A stretch of 21,100 nt of DNA from Haplosporangium gracile (lineage: Eukaryota; Mortierellomycota; Mortierellomycetes; Mortierellales; Mortierellaceae), in the NCBI GenBank assembly GCA_015499985.1, contig JAAAUF010000527.1, positions 8,056-29,155 of the forward strand, written 5' to 3'. The notes below the pieces were generated by a model that did not search any database, was not told the DNA's origin, and saw only the letters and a list, made by a program, of their open reading frames with translations. Below are positions 1-9,640 of the stretch, in pieces. The number at the start of each line of letters is the position of its first letter. The stretch's first letter is position 1. Both the position numbers and the translations under genes were made by a program.

Positions 1-1099
1 GGGCATGTGTGTTGGCAAAAAAACAACGACACATTCTCCTTGAAAAAAATAAACACCGAGATACAGCACCACTGTATTGTATGAACGCCCAATGCACAAA
101 ATAAGAAAAAATCTCGATTGTGTGAAGTGCGCGTGCACCGAGTTGTAGAGAGGGAAAGATGATGGAAGGTGGGAGTAGTGAGAGAAGGAGGGAGGGGAGA
201 CACCTCAGTAGCGTCGAATGACAGCTGAGTAGAAGATGAGAAAGGAGAGAGAGAAAGAAGTGAAGGAGGGAAAGAGGAGAGACAATGCATCGAAGGATAG
301 CAGTCTATGAGTCGAACCATTCTTCTCTGTAAATATTGTTCTCACTCGCCGACTACTTTTCTTTTTTTCCCGCTTGTCCGTGTTGGCTGTGTATGTGTCA
401 ATGTGTCAATATATCAATGTACGCGTGTATGCGGCGTGGCGCTGAGTATGTGTAAACAGCTCCCGGTGCAGGATCCAGAACATGTCGTTTTGTCCTGTGT
501 CCTTGTCCTGTCTGTACTTTCAGCCAAAATGTTCTTTTTTTTTTTCCTTGAAGGGCCTTCCTGAATGTTCTGTTCCTCTGCCCCCTTGAATATCTCACGT
601 CAAGGGTGAGAAAAAGTGACCACGCGCGTTGCGATTTTTACTCCTTTAGTGGTGACAACACCTGCCAGCCAGCCTGATAGTCTATCTGTCTGTCAGTCAG
701 TAAGGCAAACCTGCCGCTGTGATTTGAAGATGAAACTAGAGCTGCAACAACCTCTTTTTTTTTTTGCTTATTTTGTTCGCAGGAGAGGGAACAGAACGGA
801 ATTATGCAACTTCCTCCTTGTTGTTTGTTGTGTGCCCAGACCCTCTCTCACTTGTCTCTCGTTCCCATCCGTCAGAGACTAGACTTCCCACCCTGCCTGA
901 CTATCCAGATAGCCAGCCATTCAGTCCGTGAATATCCTTGCTTGCGCTTATGGAGTCTGTATAAGAATATGTATGTGTGTGCCACGGAGAAATAGACACA
1001 CAGTGAACGCCAAAATGAAAAAAGAATAACAAGGAAAAATAGAAGGAAAGATTGACGAGCGAAAGTGAGAAGAAAAGAAGGAATATCGGGCGGACTTAC
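1..1099. other. No gene seen; probably VAC8 intron 2
   Basis: No reading frame here resembles a protein, and no armadillo-repeat exon could be read on the minus strand. Composition is patchy: purine-rich on the plus strand at about 150-300, pyrimidine-rich at about 300-560. It follows the GTAAGT donor of VAC8 exon 2, so the simplest reading is an unusually long intron running off the left edge. Confidence 0.45.
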
Positions 1100-1516
1100 T
1101 CTCCAAATACTGCAGCAAGTCGGCGACAGCTTCCCGCTCATTCTCCTGGAGCAAGGGCTCATAGAGACCGCTACGGTTACGGTCTGTTGATTAGGGGTGT
1201 CAAGTGTGTTGTTGTCGAATGAGAAGGAAGTGGTAGGAGTAGGAGACGTCGCAGGTTGGGTCGTTGTTGTAGGTTGCAAGGTGTGGGTATGAGAGAGTTG
1301 AAGGGTCGGTAGCAGGAAGCGAGTGAAGAAGAGTCGACGGAGATGGGCGAGGTAGTAGAAGAAAAATAAAGAAAAACGAGGGTTTGTTAGTGTGTGTATG
1401 TGCGTTTATGCAGATGAGTGTGCGAGGTGAGGTTGTTGAATGGAAGGAAGGAAAGGCGCGAAGAAGTGAAGTGAGAGAGTAGGCTTACCGGCACAGCAAC
1501 TTGAACAGGCACCCAT
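1100..1516 (-). CDS. VAC8: Vac8, vacuolar armadillo-repeat protein: first two exons only
   Basis: Vac8 is a myristoylated and palmitoylated armadillo protein on the vacuole membrane, acting in vacuole inheritance, vacuole fusion, nucleus-vacuole junctions and selective autophagy. Seen here: ATG at 1516; exon 1 1489-1516 encodes MGACSSCCA, with Gly2 for N-myristoylation and Cys4/7/8 for palmitoylation, as in the yeast N-terminus MGSCCSCL. Donor GTAAGC, intron 1184-1488 ending CAACAG, then exon 2 1100-1183. Exon 2 reads LYEPLLQENEREAVADLLQY from about residue 16, the conserved pre-armadillo segment of fungal Vac8. It ends in phase 1 at a clean GTAAGT donor. The expected continuation (the segment leading into the first armadillo repeat) is not found on either strand in 1-1099. 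So either intron 2 is at least 1.1 kb, or the gene is broken. Recognition of the family is firm; intactness is unknown. Confidence 0.82.
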
Positions 1517-1524
1517 GGTTTAGG

Positions 1525-1950
1525 TTGTAAAAAGTGAAGGTGTGAAAAGTGCGAGGGTGGGAGGGTGTTAAGAAGAAGAGTAAGGGAAGGAAGGTTGTTG
1601 GCTGAGGGGTTTGCGACAGTGGGAAGGTGTGTCGGAAGAGGAAGAAAAAGAAAGGCAGAAAGGGTTTGAGAATGTGTTAGGGTGTTGTTGGTACAAGAGG
1701 ACTATAGAGGGAAAGGAAGGAAGGAAGAGAGAAAAGATTAGTCGTGTGGAAAGTGCAAGATGAAGAAGGAGAAGAATAGATTCAAGGAGTAAGGACCAGG
1801 GAGTGAAGGGAAGAGAAGGAGGAGGAGGAGGGAGAAGAAGAGAGAAAGGAAAGAGAGAAAAAAAAAGGGAAGAAAAGAAAAGGACAGAAGAGAAAAGCGA
1901 AAAACAAGAGCCCTGTTGCTGGTGCTGCTGGCTGATGGAGCGAGTCAAAA
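1525..1950 (-). promoter_or_regulatory. Pyrimidine-rich leader/promoter of VAC8
   Basis: Read on the minus strand, this is an almost unbroken C/T tract ending just upstream of the VAC8 ATG at 1516. Similar CT blocks precede the MARVEL gene (about 4660-4860) and the CRN gene (15180-15780), so they appear to mark promoters or 5' UTRs in this genome. No TATA box was recognised. Open frames in this block are low-complexity Ser/Phe/Leu and not considered genes. Confidence 0.5.
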
Positions 1951-3129
1951 AGCAAGGTTGGGTGTGTCGGGTGGGTGGTGTGGTGTGTTGAGTGATGTTT
2001 GTTTGGTGTGTTGTGCGCTTTGAGTGGAGAAAGGGCGAGCAGAAATCGCAAGAAAAATGGGCGGCTGAGGTGTGGATGTGCGTGTGATTACTATTCCTTA
2101 CTTTGGAAGAACGAGAAAGAGTGGCACCACCTCACCACCGCTGACAAACACCACGCACATCTAAAACAATACTTGTGCAGAAGCAAATCTTGCAACGGAA
2201 ACAGGGAGTAAAAGGAAGGAAAGGAGGATAGAGGTGTGCAGATGGTGGGGAGAGGGGATGTTGTAATAATAATACTAATTGGAGCCAGGTAGGATGCATT
2301 CAACCGAGAGAGAAGAGCAAGGGGGAAAGAAGAAGAGATATCAAACACTCGAAAAAGAAAAAAACGACGCGCCAAGGACGGATCATACACTTTATCGTAT
2401 GACGGAGGCGGTTGGGTATGTGTCTGCATGTAGCTTCTTGAAAAGGTGGGTCGTGGCAGAGGCACAGTGGCAGACACGGTGACGGTGAAGTAAGTGGACA
2501 CATGACATAACCGATATCAGAGAGGCTGTTGCCACACTGGATACATTTGTCAATAGGAAATGATAGCAAAATGATGGCGGAAGAAGGTGCCCATGGAATC
2601 GTGCACTGTAATCTCTTGTGGCTGGATATGATGATCGCTGCGTGAAAAGTATGTTGTTGTCCTTGACGTGAAAAAAAAAAGTCTAAAGTCGACAGCTGGT
2701 GGCAGGGGCTGTTGCGTGTTGTGTGGGTGTTTTCCATACCTGATCGAGAAAAGGAGAAGCAAACGTGAAGGTGGCAAGGTGTGAATGAGAAGTGCGTGTA
2801 AAAAAGGAAGGGCGATGGGATGAGAGAAACAGGCGCTGGTTGAGGAAGAAGGAATGGAAAAAAAGAAGAAACAAAAAGAGACAAAAGAGTGTCCATTGTT
2901 CTTTTCCCTCGCTCGTCAGCTGGCTCCCTCAAAAGGAGCGACTGAACTGAACTGGCCGAGAAAAATTGCTTTCTTTCTCTAATTGACAACAAAAAATATG
3001 GCACACGCCCCCTTTTAATTGACCATCCATCGCATTGACATCACACTTCAACACATTCACACAGAAACACAAAAATGAGCACTCATTGAACTCGATGGGG
3101 TCCGTGATACATCATCATGCCTTTTCTTT
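1951..3129. other. Intergenic, no gene supported
   Basis: This lies between the VAC8 leader and the 3' end of the MARVEL gene. Open frames exist on the minus strand, but they are low-complexity and interrupted. One short piece around 2505-2545 reads CIQCGNSLSDIGYVMCP with a CxxC pair, but no start, splice frame or continuation could be assembled around it. Confidence 0.4.
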
Positions 3130-3135
3130 TTTATT
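3130..3135 (-). terminator. Poly(A) signal of the MARVEL-type gene
   Basis: AATAAA on the minus strand, about 195 nt beyond the stop codon of the gene at 3331-4623. It is the nearest exact hexamer noticed downstream on that strand. Confidence 0.45.
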
Positions 3136-3330
3136 ACAAAATCGGTTCATTATTATGGATTAGGGGCATCGAAGAGCGAGAGAGAGTGTGTGTGCGAGAG
3201 GGGGGCAGACGATTATGGTCAGATGCTTTTTTTTTGTGTGTATGTCGAAGGAAGGATAGAAGGAAAAAATAAATACAAGTTATGAAGGAGTAGAGTATGT
3301 GCAGATCGAGAAAAGGAATGGAGAAAATAT

Positions 3331-4623
3331 TTAAAAGTGCTCGGGCTGGGGCATCGCCATGATGGGCGGGTATGGTCCTTGTGGTTGAAGATGTTGCTGG
3401 TTGTTATTTATGTATTGGGCGCCATAAGGAGACTGCTGGTGAGGTGGTCCCATCATAGGATACGTGCCCTGAGAATGTGGGCCCATCGTCTGTTGTGGGT
3501 ACATTGGCTGTTGCTGCTGCTGGTATAGTTGTTGTTGTTGATATGGCTGCTGCTGTTGGAGTTGTGGTTGCTGGTTAGCATAAAGGTTACCGGCACTTGC
3601 ATAAGGATTATACTGGTCGTAGGCATTGGCAGACATGTTGGACATGGCCGACGATTGCTGAAAGTGTCCTGATAACCTCTGTCCCAGGTAACCGTTGTTG
3701 CTGCCTTGGTTGGGATGGCTGGTGACAGTGTTGTTGTGATCGTAAAGATTGCTCGCCGACTGGTAACTGGGCTGAAGAACATGTCCGCTGTTTCCAGTTG
3801 ATGTATAAGTGTTGTATCCGCTGTGAGGGTTGGCAGCTGCAGAGACGTGAACAGGCGCAGGTGTGGCGACGCCAGCTCCGAGCGTAGAATGAGCGACAGC
3901 AGGTGTGGTCGTTGGCAAGACTGGATCCTGATAGACATTCTCAGAGAACCCTCCGGCAACCGTAGATGTAGCAGGGGCTGGGTCGGTGGCGGATGAAGTA
4001 GCCTCGATATCCTTGGGTTCCTCTGAACCAGCAGTAGTCGGTACCTCTCCATTTTGCTCTGCACGTCGGTACTCTGAGGGAGAGGGTGCCAATGCATAGC
4101 TGCCTCCGACCTTGATCTGAGCGGCCTTCTTTTCCTGAACAGCCCGTTGAATTGAGAATGTGATGAGAATAACTGCCGTGACAATGAAGAGGATCGCAGA
4201 CGAAATGCAGAAGGCGGTCGAGGCAAACATGGACTGACAGGCACGGATGTAGTTCTTGTCGTCGGTGTCATCTCCAGAGGGAAGGACTTTACAGGAGACA
4301 CGGGTCATGTTATTGGCTGGCTTAGCAATACCCCCTACAGAGGCCAGGACCCAGAGAAGAATGGCGACTCCGACCCAGGAGCCCTCGATAGCGGCATTGA
4401 CTGTCCGGCCTGATTTCTGACGGAGGACGAGGACGAGAGTGACTATGGTCGATATGAGTGAGAAGATGAGAGTGCCGATGGCGATGCCGGAGACTGATCC
4501 TGCGTCTGGCGATTTAGGGTAGGCAGAGACATAGAGACAGCAGCAGATGAGGACGATGAGGCCAGAGAAGAAGGTGCCGATTTGGACTAGGAACAATGTC
4601 CGGGAAGTCGGTGAGAAATTCAT
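3331..4623 (-). CDS. MARVEL-domain-like four-pass membrane protein with Q/P/Y-rich tail
   Basis: Intronless frame of 430 residues. Four hydrophobic segments lie at about residues 9-35, 43-67, 82-100 and 131-158, the layout of MARVEL-type tetraspan proteins. Family members associate with membrane microdomains or vesicle trafficking. The loop between segments 3 and 4 has two cysteines (about 111 and 129) that could form a disulfide, plus an NMT glycosylation sequon (about 105). The tail from residue 160 is cytosolic by the four-pass topology: charged after the last membrane segment, Ser/Thr/Ala-rich in the middle, then Gln/Pro/Tyr-rich with short polyglutamine runs near 350-385. The ATG at 4623 was chosen because it directly precedes the first membrane segment and follows a CT-rich leader. 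Exact subfamily not identified; the tail is probably disordered. Confidence 0.75.
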   Translation of the reverse strand: MNFSPTSRTLFLVQIGTFFSGLIVLICCCLYVSAYPKSPDAGSVSGIAIGTLIFSLISTIVTLVLVLRQKSGRTVNAAIEGSWVGVAILLWVLASVGGIAKPANNMTRVSCKVLPSGDDTDDKNYIRACQSMFASTAFCISSAILFIVTAVILITFSIQRAVQEKKAAQIKVGGSYALAPSPSEYRRAEQNGEVPTTAGSEEPKDIEATSSATDPAPATSTVAGGFSENVYQDPVLPTTTPAVAHSTLGAGVATPAPVHVSAAANPHSGYNTYTSTGNSGHVLQPSYQSASNLYDHNNTVTSHPNQGSNNGYLGQRLSGHFQQSSAMSNMSANAYDQYNPYASAGNLYANQQPQLQQQQPYQQQQLYQQQQQPMYPQQTMGPHSQGTYPMMGPPHQQSPYGAQYINNNQQHLQPQGPYPPIMAMPQPEHF

Positions 4624-4639
4624 TGATCTGAACCCTTTT

Positions 4640-4865
4640 GTCGTGTGATGGAGTGGAGTGGTTAGGAGCGGAGGTGAGTGAGAGTGAGAGTGAGTGAGTC
4701 GAATGAAGGTGAGGTATGTGCGAGTGGGGTGATCGAGTGATGGATGGGAAGGTGGGAAAAATGAATAGAAGTAGAGTGAAAGGAAAAGGTGAAAAGGAAG
4801 AAGAGAAGAAGGAAAAAAGACAAAAGGGCGAAGTCAAGACAAAGGTGATAATAAATATCAATCAA
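4640..4865 (-). promoter_or_regulatory. Pyrimidine-rich leader of the MARVEL-type gene
   Basis: The minus strand is strongly C/T-rich immediately upstream of the ATG at 4623, as at VAC8. It includes a run of CTCACT-like repeats near 4670-4705. Transcription start not determined. Confidence 0.45.
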
Positions 4866-6046
4866 AAAGAACAAGATCGATGGATTGCCTGAAGAGAGAA
4901 TATCTCCTCTTTTGCTTCATCTTTCTCTCGTCATATCCCAAGGAGTCTTGGACACAAACCCCCCTGCTTGCCCTGTTCTTTATTTATCCTTGTGCTTTTG
5001 CTTGTTGCTTGTTTTCTTAATCGGTCACCTCATCCTTTTCAATGGCCCATAATCGATTCCACCTACTCCCACCATTCCCCTTTTGTCATAGTCGTCCTCA
5101 GTCAAAAAATTATCCTTGTCCTTCCCTTCTCCGTGAAAGTTAAGCATTTTTCTCTCTTGCATGTCATCGATAAAAATACAACGAAAAAAAAAAATAATAA
5201 TCCCCGCTTGTGGACCTGTGGAGACATCTCACCGCTCTCCCTCTCTCTCCCAGCCTGGACCAAATGCATAGCACTTGCGCTTTCCCCGGGGTTTCGATCA
5301 CTCACTTTCGCACACTTTCTCCTTTCTCTCTCATCCTTCTCTTCATCTCTTTGTCCGTTTCGCTTACTCGCTCGCTTACCCGTTTTGCGAACAATAAGCG
5401 CATACAACCAAAAAAGTGTGGTATCCCTCCTTCATTTTTACGGCTGTGTCTTCCTTCAGCTTTCATTCATGCCAAGACAAAAAAGACCTTTTTTTTCTCG
5501 ACTGCATATCAAATTCTATTTCGGTTCCTACATCTGGGCTGTTTCTCTCTCTCTTTTCTTTATTCCGGCTATTGTTTGTGTCCACATCCTTGGCCATGCG
5601 ACGAAAAAAGACGGAAAGGCTGCCGGATTTTGTTTGTCTCGCAGTCATCCCACCTTCCCTCCCTCTCTTTCTCTCTCAAACAGCCCTCTTGGTACTTCCC
5701 TTCTCACTTCTTCGCACCTGCATCATTAAACGCAATTTCAAAAACCGTGCCCAAGAGGAAGCGTGGTACGTGAATGTAGTACTTTGCGCACAAAGTGAAA
5801 AAGGCAAAATACGTTTTCCCTAGCTGAGCCGCTCTAAACCAAGGGTCGATTTTTTTTTTGACGGCTGTTGATGGACTACGCTGTGGGCCTACAACAACAC
5901 CAGCAGCAGCAACGCAGAAACAAAAAAGCAAAGCGGAACAGAATGTTTTGTCCATAGTAAGACAAGCTGGGGCGAACCCTTTCGTTAATATAAACGCGTA
6001 GATTGATGTCATCGTTCAGAGTTTTTTTTTTTCAAAGGTCGAGGGG
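4866..6046. other. Intergenic, CT-rich on the plus strand
   Basis: About 1.2 kb without a recognisable gene. The plus strand is pyrimidine-rich over about 4900-5700, the orientation expected ahead of a plus-strand gene, but none follows: the next coding sequence is on the minus strand. The long plus-strand frames here are Ser/Leu/Phe low-complexity translations of the CT tract. Confidence 0.5.
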
Positions 6047-6052
6047 TTTATT
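6047..6052 (-). terminator. Poly(A) signal of the SBDS-like gene
   Basis: AATAAA on the minus strand, about 134 nt past the stop codon at 6186, a typical fungal 3' UTR length. Confidence 0.6.
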
Positions 6053-6185
6053 GTAAAAGCTACTAGGATTTTTTATGTACAAAGCGAGTGTAGACACCTT
6101 CCATCATGATGGGCTGAAGGGATCTGGTTGTGTGTTTGATTTCTTGAAAGGAGTCGCAAAAAAGTCTGTCTTCATCGCTCAGGAT

Positions 6186-6716
6186 TTAGACGTGAGTCTG
6201 CTGGATCTCGCCCTTCATGATGATCTCCTCTGCGATGGCCTGCTCGTCATGGGTGTTGAAGAGAGCCTCCAAGTCCGCCTGTGCGGGACGAGCAATCTTG
6301 CCGTTGAAGCCGCGGCCAGTCACCGTCTGGTAGATTTCGTATGCTGTTTGCAGGAAGAATGGCGAGGCAAGGATATGAAGATGTAGCGAGGAAATGATGT
6401 TAACAACTCCATCTTAGTGGCCATTTTCAACAATCCTCATAAATAAGCCCAGTACAGCTAACGAAGCAATAAACAACAAAGCAAGACAAACAAGAATATG
6501 AAAAAAGGAGGACGGCTTACACTGGACGACATCGACGAGGGCGATGGGGGGCTCCTTCATGTCAGAGTCCTGGACTTGCTTCTGGGGGTTACCGCTGGGA
6601 CCCTCGTGGGAACGTTGGGCGCGGTACTTGGCTGCCATGCCGGGCTGGGTCATGATAAAGACATCGGGCATGTGCTGACCGGGGTGGTTAGGGGCCTTAT
6701 AGATAATCTTCTCCAT
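6186..6716 (-). CDS. Small SBDS N-domain protein, Rtc3-like
   Basis: Two exons, 6521-6716 and 6186-6343, with a 177-nt intron (donor GTAAGC, acceptor AACAG) give 117 residues. The C-terminal half has the SBDS N-domain pattern. IALVDVVQSYEIYQ spans the splice junction; then come a GRGFNGKIARPAQADLE block and an alternating acidic helix ending in the EEIIMKGEIQ motif. Stand-alone versions such as yeast Rtc3 are about 110 residues, the same size. Full SBDS acts with EFL1 in 60S ribosome maturation; the single-domain fungal form is implicated in RNA metabolism and stress. Residues about 30-55 are a hydrophilic stretch rich in Gln, Ser and Gly and look like an insertion relative to yeast. The ATG is the first in frame, and the two exons join cleanly in phase 1. 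Confidence 0.75.
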
Positions 6717-7355
6717 GTTTGATGTGGTTGAGTGTGTGTATGTGTGGGGTTGAGGTTGGGGAGTGAAATAGTTTGTTTGTTGTGGGGATGAAGAGGAAAC
6801 AAAGATCGGACAAGAGCTTTTATAATAGAGGAAAGGCCGTGAAGGCATTCGCGTTCACTCTAAAGACAGCTATGAAACATTTTTCTCATACTGTTGTCAT
6901 AACATTCAATGGCCCCGGATTCTTACTCCTTTCTTTTTTCCTTCGACGATTTTCTCATACTCACACGAGCAACCTACTCAAGCCATCGCCTCCTTGTCCT
7001 TGTGCTATGCTTGTCTCTAGTTCCTGGCATCCAAAGGACAAATGGCATCATCAGCTACGGGTGAGGACACAGGCCCCAGGCCCATATGTGTTCATTCTAT
7101 CGTCATGTTCATGTCATGATGGTAATTCCTTGATCTCCGCCAAATTATTCACACAATTTCTTTTATTTCTTTTCTTTTTTTTTTCGTGGCGTCAAAATGC
7201 AGTTGGCAGTCTCAGGTATCCGATTCGATCGCGTCTACTACCTGCTTTGCACTTCCTACTTTTGCCACTTTTGTCTCGTGTCCCCGCCCTGACCGAGGTT
7301 TGATTCAACAACACACCACGCACACAGCCGTTCACAACTATACAAGAAACCAACC
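6717..7355. promoter_or_regulatory. Divergent promoter region (SBDS-like / COX14-like)
   Basis: 639 nt between two divergently oriented start codons, so both promoters must lie here. The minus-strand leader next to 6716 is C/A/T-rich; the plus side, about 7150-7350, is CT-rich. No exact stress-response element (AGGGG) or CCAAT box was noticed. Confidence 0.5.
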
Positions 7356-7871
7356 ATGGGAGCATCAACAAAAATCGCAGACCTCGCTCACCGTACATTC
7401 ATCCTTGGAGTCTTTGGCGCCACTGGTACCTTCACCTTACATACGACATGCAGCTGATCACCACCTAGAACTTGCGATTCCACCAAGGAGAAACATACTG
7501 ATCGCCTTCTACCGACCGGAAAAAGAGGAAGAAAATAATACTTACGCTTTTTTGCACTTCCTTTCGTTGCGAACAATATTATAGTCTACATTGGAGTCGG
7601 AACGGTCCAATTAGTCAACGCCCGTATCGAGAAGAATAAGGTTATGAGGGCTACCTGGGACGCTGTAAGCACTACACACCAAGCAATAACAGTTTTCTAA
7701 TTATTTGCGCCTAACGCCGAACATGATACTCTGGAAGTCGATTTACGCTAACATGTTATGTGTTTTCTATATATTTTTGCTTAGGAACAAATGGCCGAGT
7801 TGCGTCGTCAGGGAGAGGAAGAGATGGAGAGACAGAGACTGGAGCAGCAGGCAAGGAGGGACCAGGCATAA
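7356..7871 (+). CDS. Putative COX14-like mitochondrial assembly protein
   Basis: Three exons, 7356-7425, 7585-7664 and 7785-7871, give 78 residues. Introns are 159 nt (donor GTACCT, acceptor ATTATAG) and 120 nt (donor GTAAGC, a CGCTAAC branch site near 7747, acceptor GCTTAG). The protein starts MGASTKIADLAHRT, then a glycine-rich membrane segment (about residues 15-34), then a charged Glu/Arg/Gln helix to the C-terminus. A short amphipathic ADLAHR lead followed by one membrane helix is the pattern of fungal Cox14, an inner-membrane factor that couples COX1 translation to complex IV assembly. The first donor is not the usual GTAAGT, but the phase-1 join recreates an uninterrupted membrane helix. 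It could instead be another single-pass mitochondrial microprotein. The stop codons of this gene and PUS4 are about 157 nt apart, tail to tail. Confidence 0.62.
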
Positions 7872-7947
7872 AGAAATCATTGAAGACAAGAACACTGATT
7901 TCATCTTTTACATCATGTATCAACTACCAACAACCCCATCTACAACA

Positions 7948-7953
7948 AATAAA
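7948..7953 (+). terminator. Poly(A) signal of the COX14-like gene
   Basis: AATAAA 77 nt after the stop codon at 7869-7871. Confidence 0.6.
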
Positions 7954-8026
7954 CGTACATTTCACCAAGGAAAAAAAGGCCGTTCGGGACATCGTTTTGA
8001 CACTATCAAAAGTTGCAAATATGATT

Positions 8027-8032
8027 GTTTAT
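8027..8032 (-). terminator. AATAAA overlapping the PUS4 stop codon
   Basis: The last codons read GAA TAA AC, so the hexamer AATAAA contains the stop codon itself. No other exact minus-strand hexamer was noticed between here and the COX14-like gene. Either the 3' UTR is very short or a variant signal is used. Confidence 0.35.
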
Positions 8033-9508
8033 TCCTGGTGCTGACGAGTCCTCTCGTCCCAGATCTGGTTCCCAGCCTGGATAGCCTCCTCAACCTTCTC
8101 CAAATCCTCACACTCCCGCATCTCCAACGTCGCAGGTTCACCTAACCGATACCCCGACTGCTCAACCCTCAACAAGTCCGTCATCAATCCTACTGTCCCC
8201 AAATGCGTGGCAATGTCGGCAATCAGTGTACGGATATAGGTTCCCGAAGAGCAATGCACCCGGATATGGAAATAGAGATTTTTGTCTCCGATAGTTGGAG
8301 GAGGGATGGGGACGTGAGTTGGGTCGGTCAGTGTAGGGTCGGCGAATTTCTTTGGGCGAAAGGTTTTCCGTTCTTCCTGAATGCCTTCCGCCACGTCGTT
8401 CGGTCCTGCTGTGCTCTTGTCGTTGTCATTGCCGCTATTGTTAACGACAGAAGAATCGCTCACAAAAGCTTTAACAGAAACAGCATCGAGCTGGAACCCA
8501 AAGCCTTGCAGACAAGGATCCGGGAGAGTGCTCTTATCCGGATACGAGAGCAAGTCCAATCCATGAATCTGCACCTTTCTCGAGGGAATCTCTCTTGGTA
8601 ATGGAATCCCTTCACGTGCATAGTCGTATAACCTCTTCCCGTCCATATTCAGCGCTGAGTACCTATTCTCACACATTGAGGACGACCAATTTATATTCCA
8701 CGCGCCTAATTAACATCGTTTCCGTGCAAAACTAAACATTCGTGAACTCAATTAGCATTGTAGGAAGGGGGTCAAGAAAAAAACTTACAAAGGTGGGGTT
8801 TGGGAGATCTCGCCCTTGAAGGCTTGGAGGGCGTCCAGTAACCGCTCCTTGGTAATGTGATCTGTAGGCTGTTGGTCGACTAAAGAGCCTGTCGAGTCCA
8901 AAGTCGTCGAGCTGAATCCTAACCGTGCCTCTGCAATATACACCTAAACATGAGTATTTGTATATTAATGTCCTGAAACGCGCAAAAACAGACAAAAAAA
9001 GAACCAGCATTTCCTTTTTTTTAAAGGTGAAGATTTTACCTTGGATGATCCGCTCATGTTATGCAGTTTCTTGCACCCGGTCCCCATCCCCACCACTATC
9101 CAATACAGTCACACACACACACACACACACACACACAAATAAATAATACACAACTGTAAGTCTTCACTCTTACACATGGCACAATACTAAACCACTTTAA
9201 TGCATGGCCCATAACATTGACTTACCAACGATTCCACGCGCCAAAGGATCCAGCGTGCCTCCATGCCCAATCTTGACCAACCCGCGCTTCTGTGCCCTTT
9301 TCGACCCATCGACTTCCAAAACCCCTCTCACAAGAGGATGGGACTGATTCCGTTTACAGACATGTTGCAGGTGATCGAGGATGGTCGTTGAGGTGATTCC
9401 GGAGGGTTTATTGACTGCGAACAGGCCTGTTAGTGGAACGTGTTTGGTTGCCTTTGTTGCATGGGAAGAGAGTTTTGATGACAGGATGATTAGGGATCTT
9501 GACACCAT
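8029..9508 (-). CDS. PUS4: tRNA pseudouridine-55 synthase, Pus4/TruB family
   Basis: Isomerises U55 in the tRNA T-loop, in mitochondrial and cytosolic tRNAs in yeast. Four exons: 9226-9508, 9040-9095, 8789-8943 and 8029-8662. Introns of 130, 96 and 126 nt have GTAAGT, GTAAAA and GTAAGT donors. The product is 375 residues; yeast Pus4 is about 400 and E. coli TruB 314. TruB landmarks in order: LFAVNKPSGITS (about 29-40), GHGGTLDPLARGIV with catalytic Asp at about 87, KVYIAEARLG with the conserved active-site Tyr (about 115), YSALNMDGKRLYDYAREG (about 166-183), and SSGTYIRTLIADIATHLG near the end. A hydrophilic insert of roughly 70 residues precedes this last motif, a plausible fungal elaboration. 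The ATG at 9508 was preferred; a GTG two codons upstream is also open. A basic, Ser-rich N-terminus could serve mitochondrial targeting. Confidence 0.93.
9110..9137. repeat. (CA)14 microsatellite immediately upstream of intron 1 acceptor region of PUS4
   Basis: Fourteen CA units on the plus strand (TG/GT on the coding strand), inside PUS4 intron 1 (9096-9225), close to its 3' splice site. Confidence 0.95.
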
Positions 9509-9590
9509 GATCACAAAACAAGAGGCTCAAAAAGTAGGGTGAAAGGGGGAAAAAAGGAAAAATTGGTGGCCAAAGCGTTGATTTGATTAT

Positions 9591-9596
9591 TTTATT
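9591..9596 (-). terminator. Poly(A) signal of the 696-residue protein gene
   Basis: AATAAA on the minus strand, 45 nt after the stop codon at 9641. It lies in the 132-nt gap before the PUS4 start codon, so the two minus-strand genes are tightly stacked. Confidence 0.5.
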
Positions 9597-9640
9597 TGAT
9601 CAGTAAGGATAGTCGCATGGCAGTCACTCGCGCGGATGGT

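Noticed and set aside
2300..3004. Long minus-strand frame with a CxxC piece (CIQCGNSL) and a signal-like start
   Set aside because: Most of it is Phe/Ser/Leu/Pro low complexity from a CT-rich tract; no donor/acceptor set joins the few protein-like pieces into one frame.
4968..5823. 253-, 187- and 135-codon plus-strand frames in three registers
   Set aside because: All three registers are open at once over a pyrimidine-rich tract and give the same Ser/Leu/Phe-rich composition, typical of chance frames.
5704..6012. 102-codon minus-strand frame with a hydrophobic stretch
   Set aside because: No recognisable domain, and it falls in a region with T/A runs between genes; possible but unsupported.
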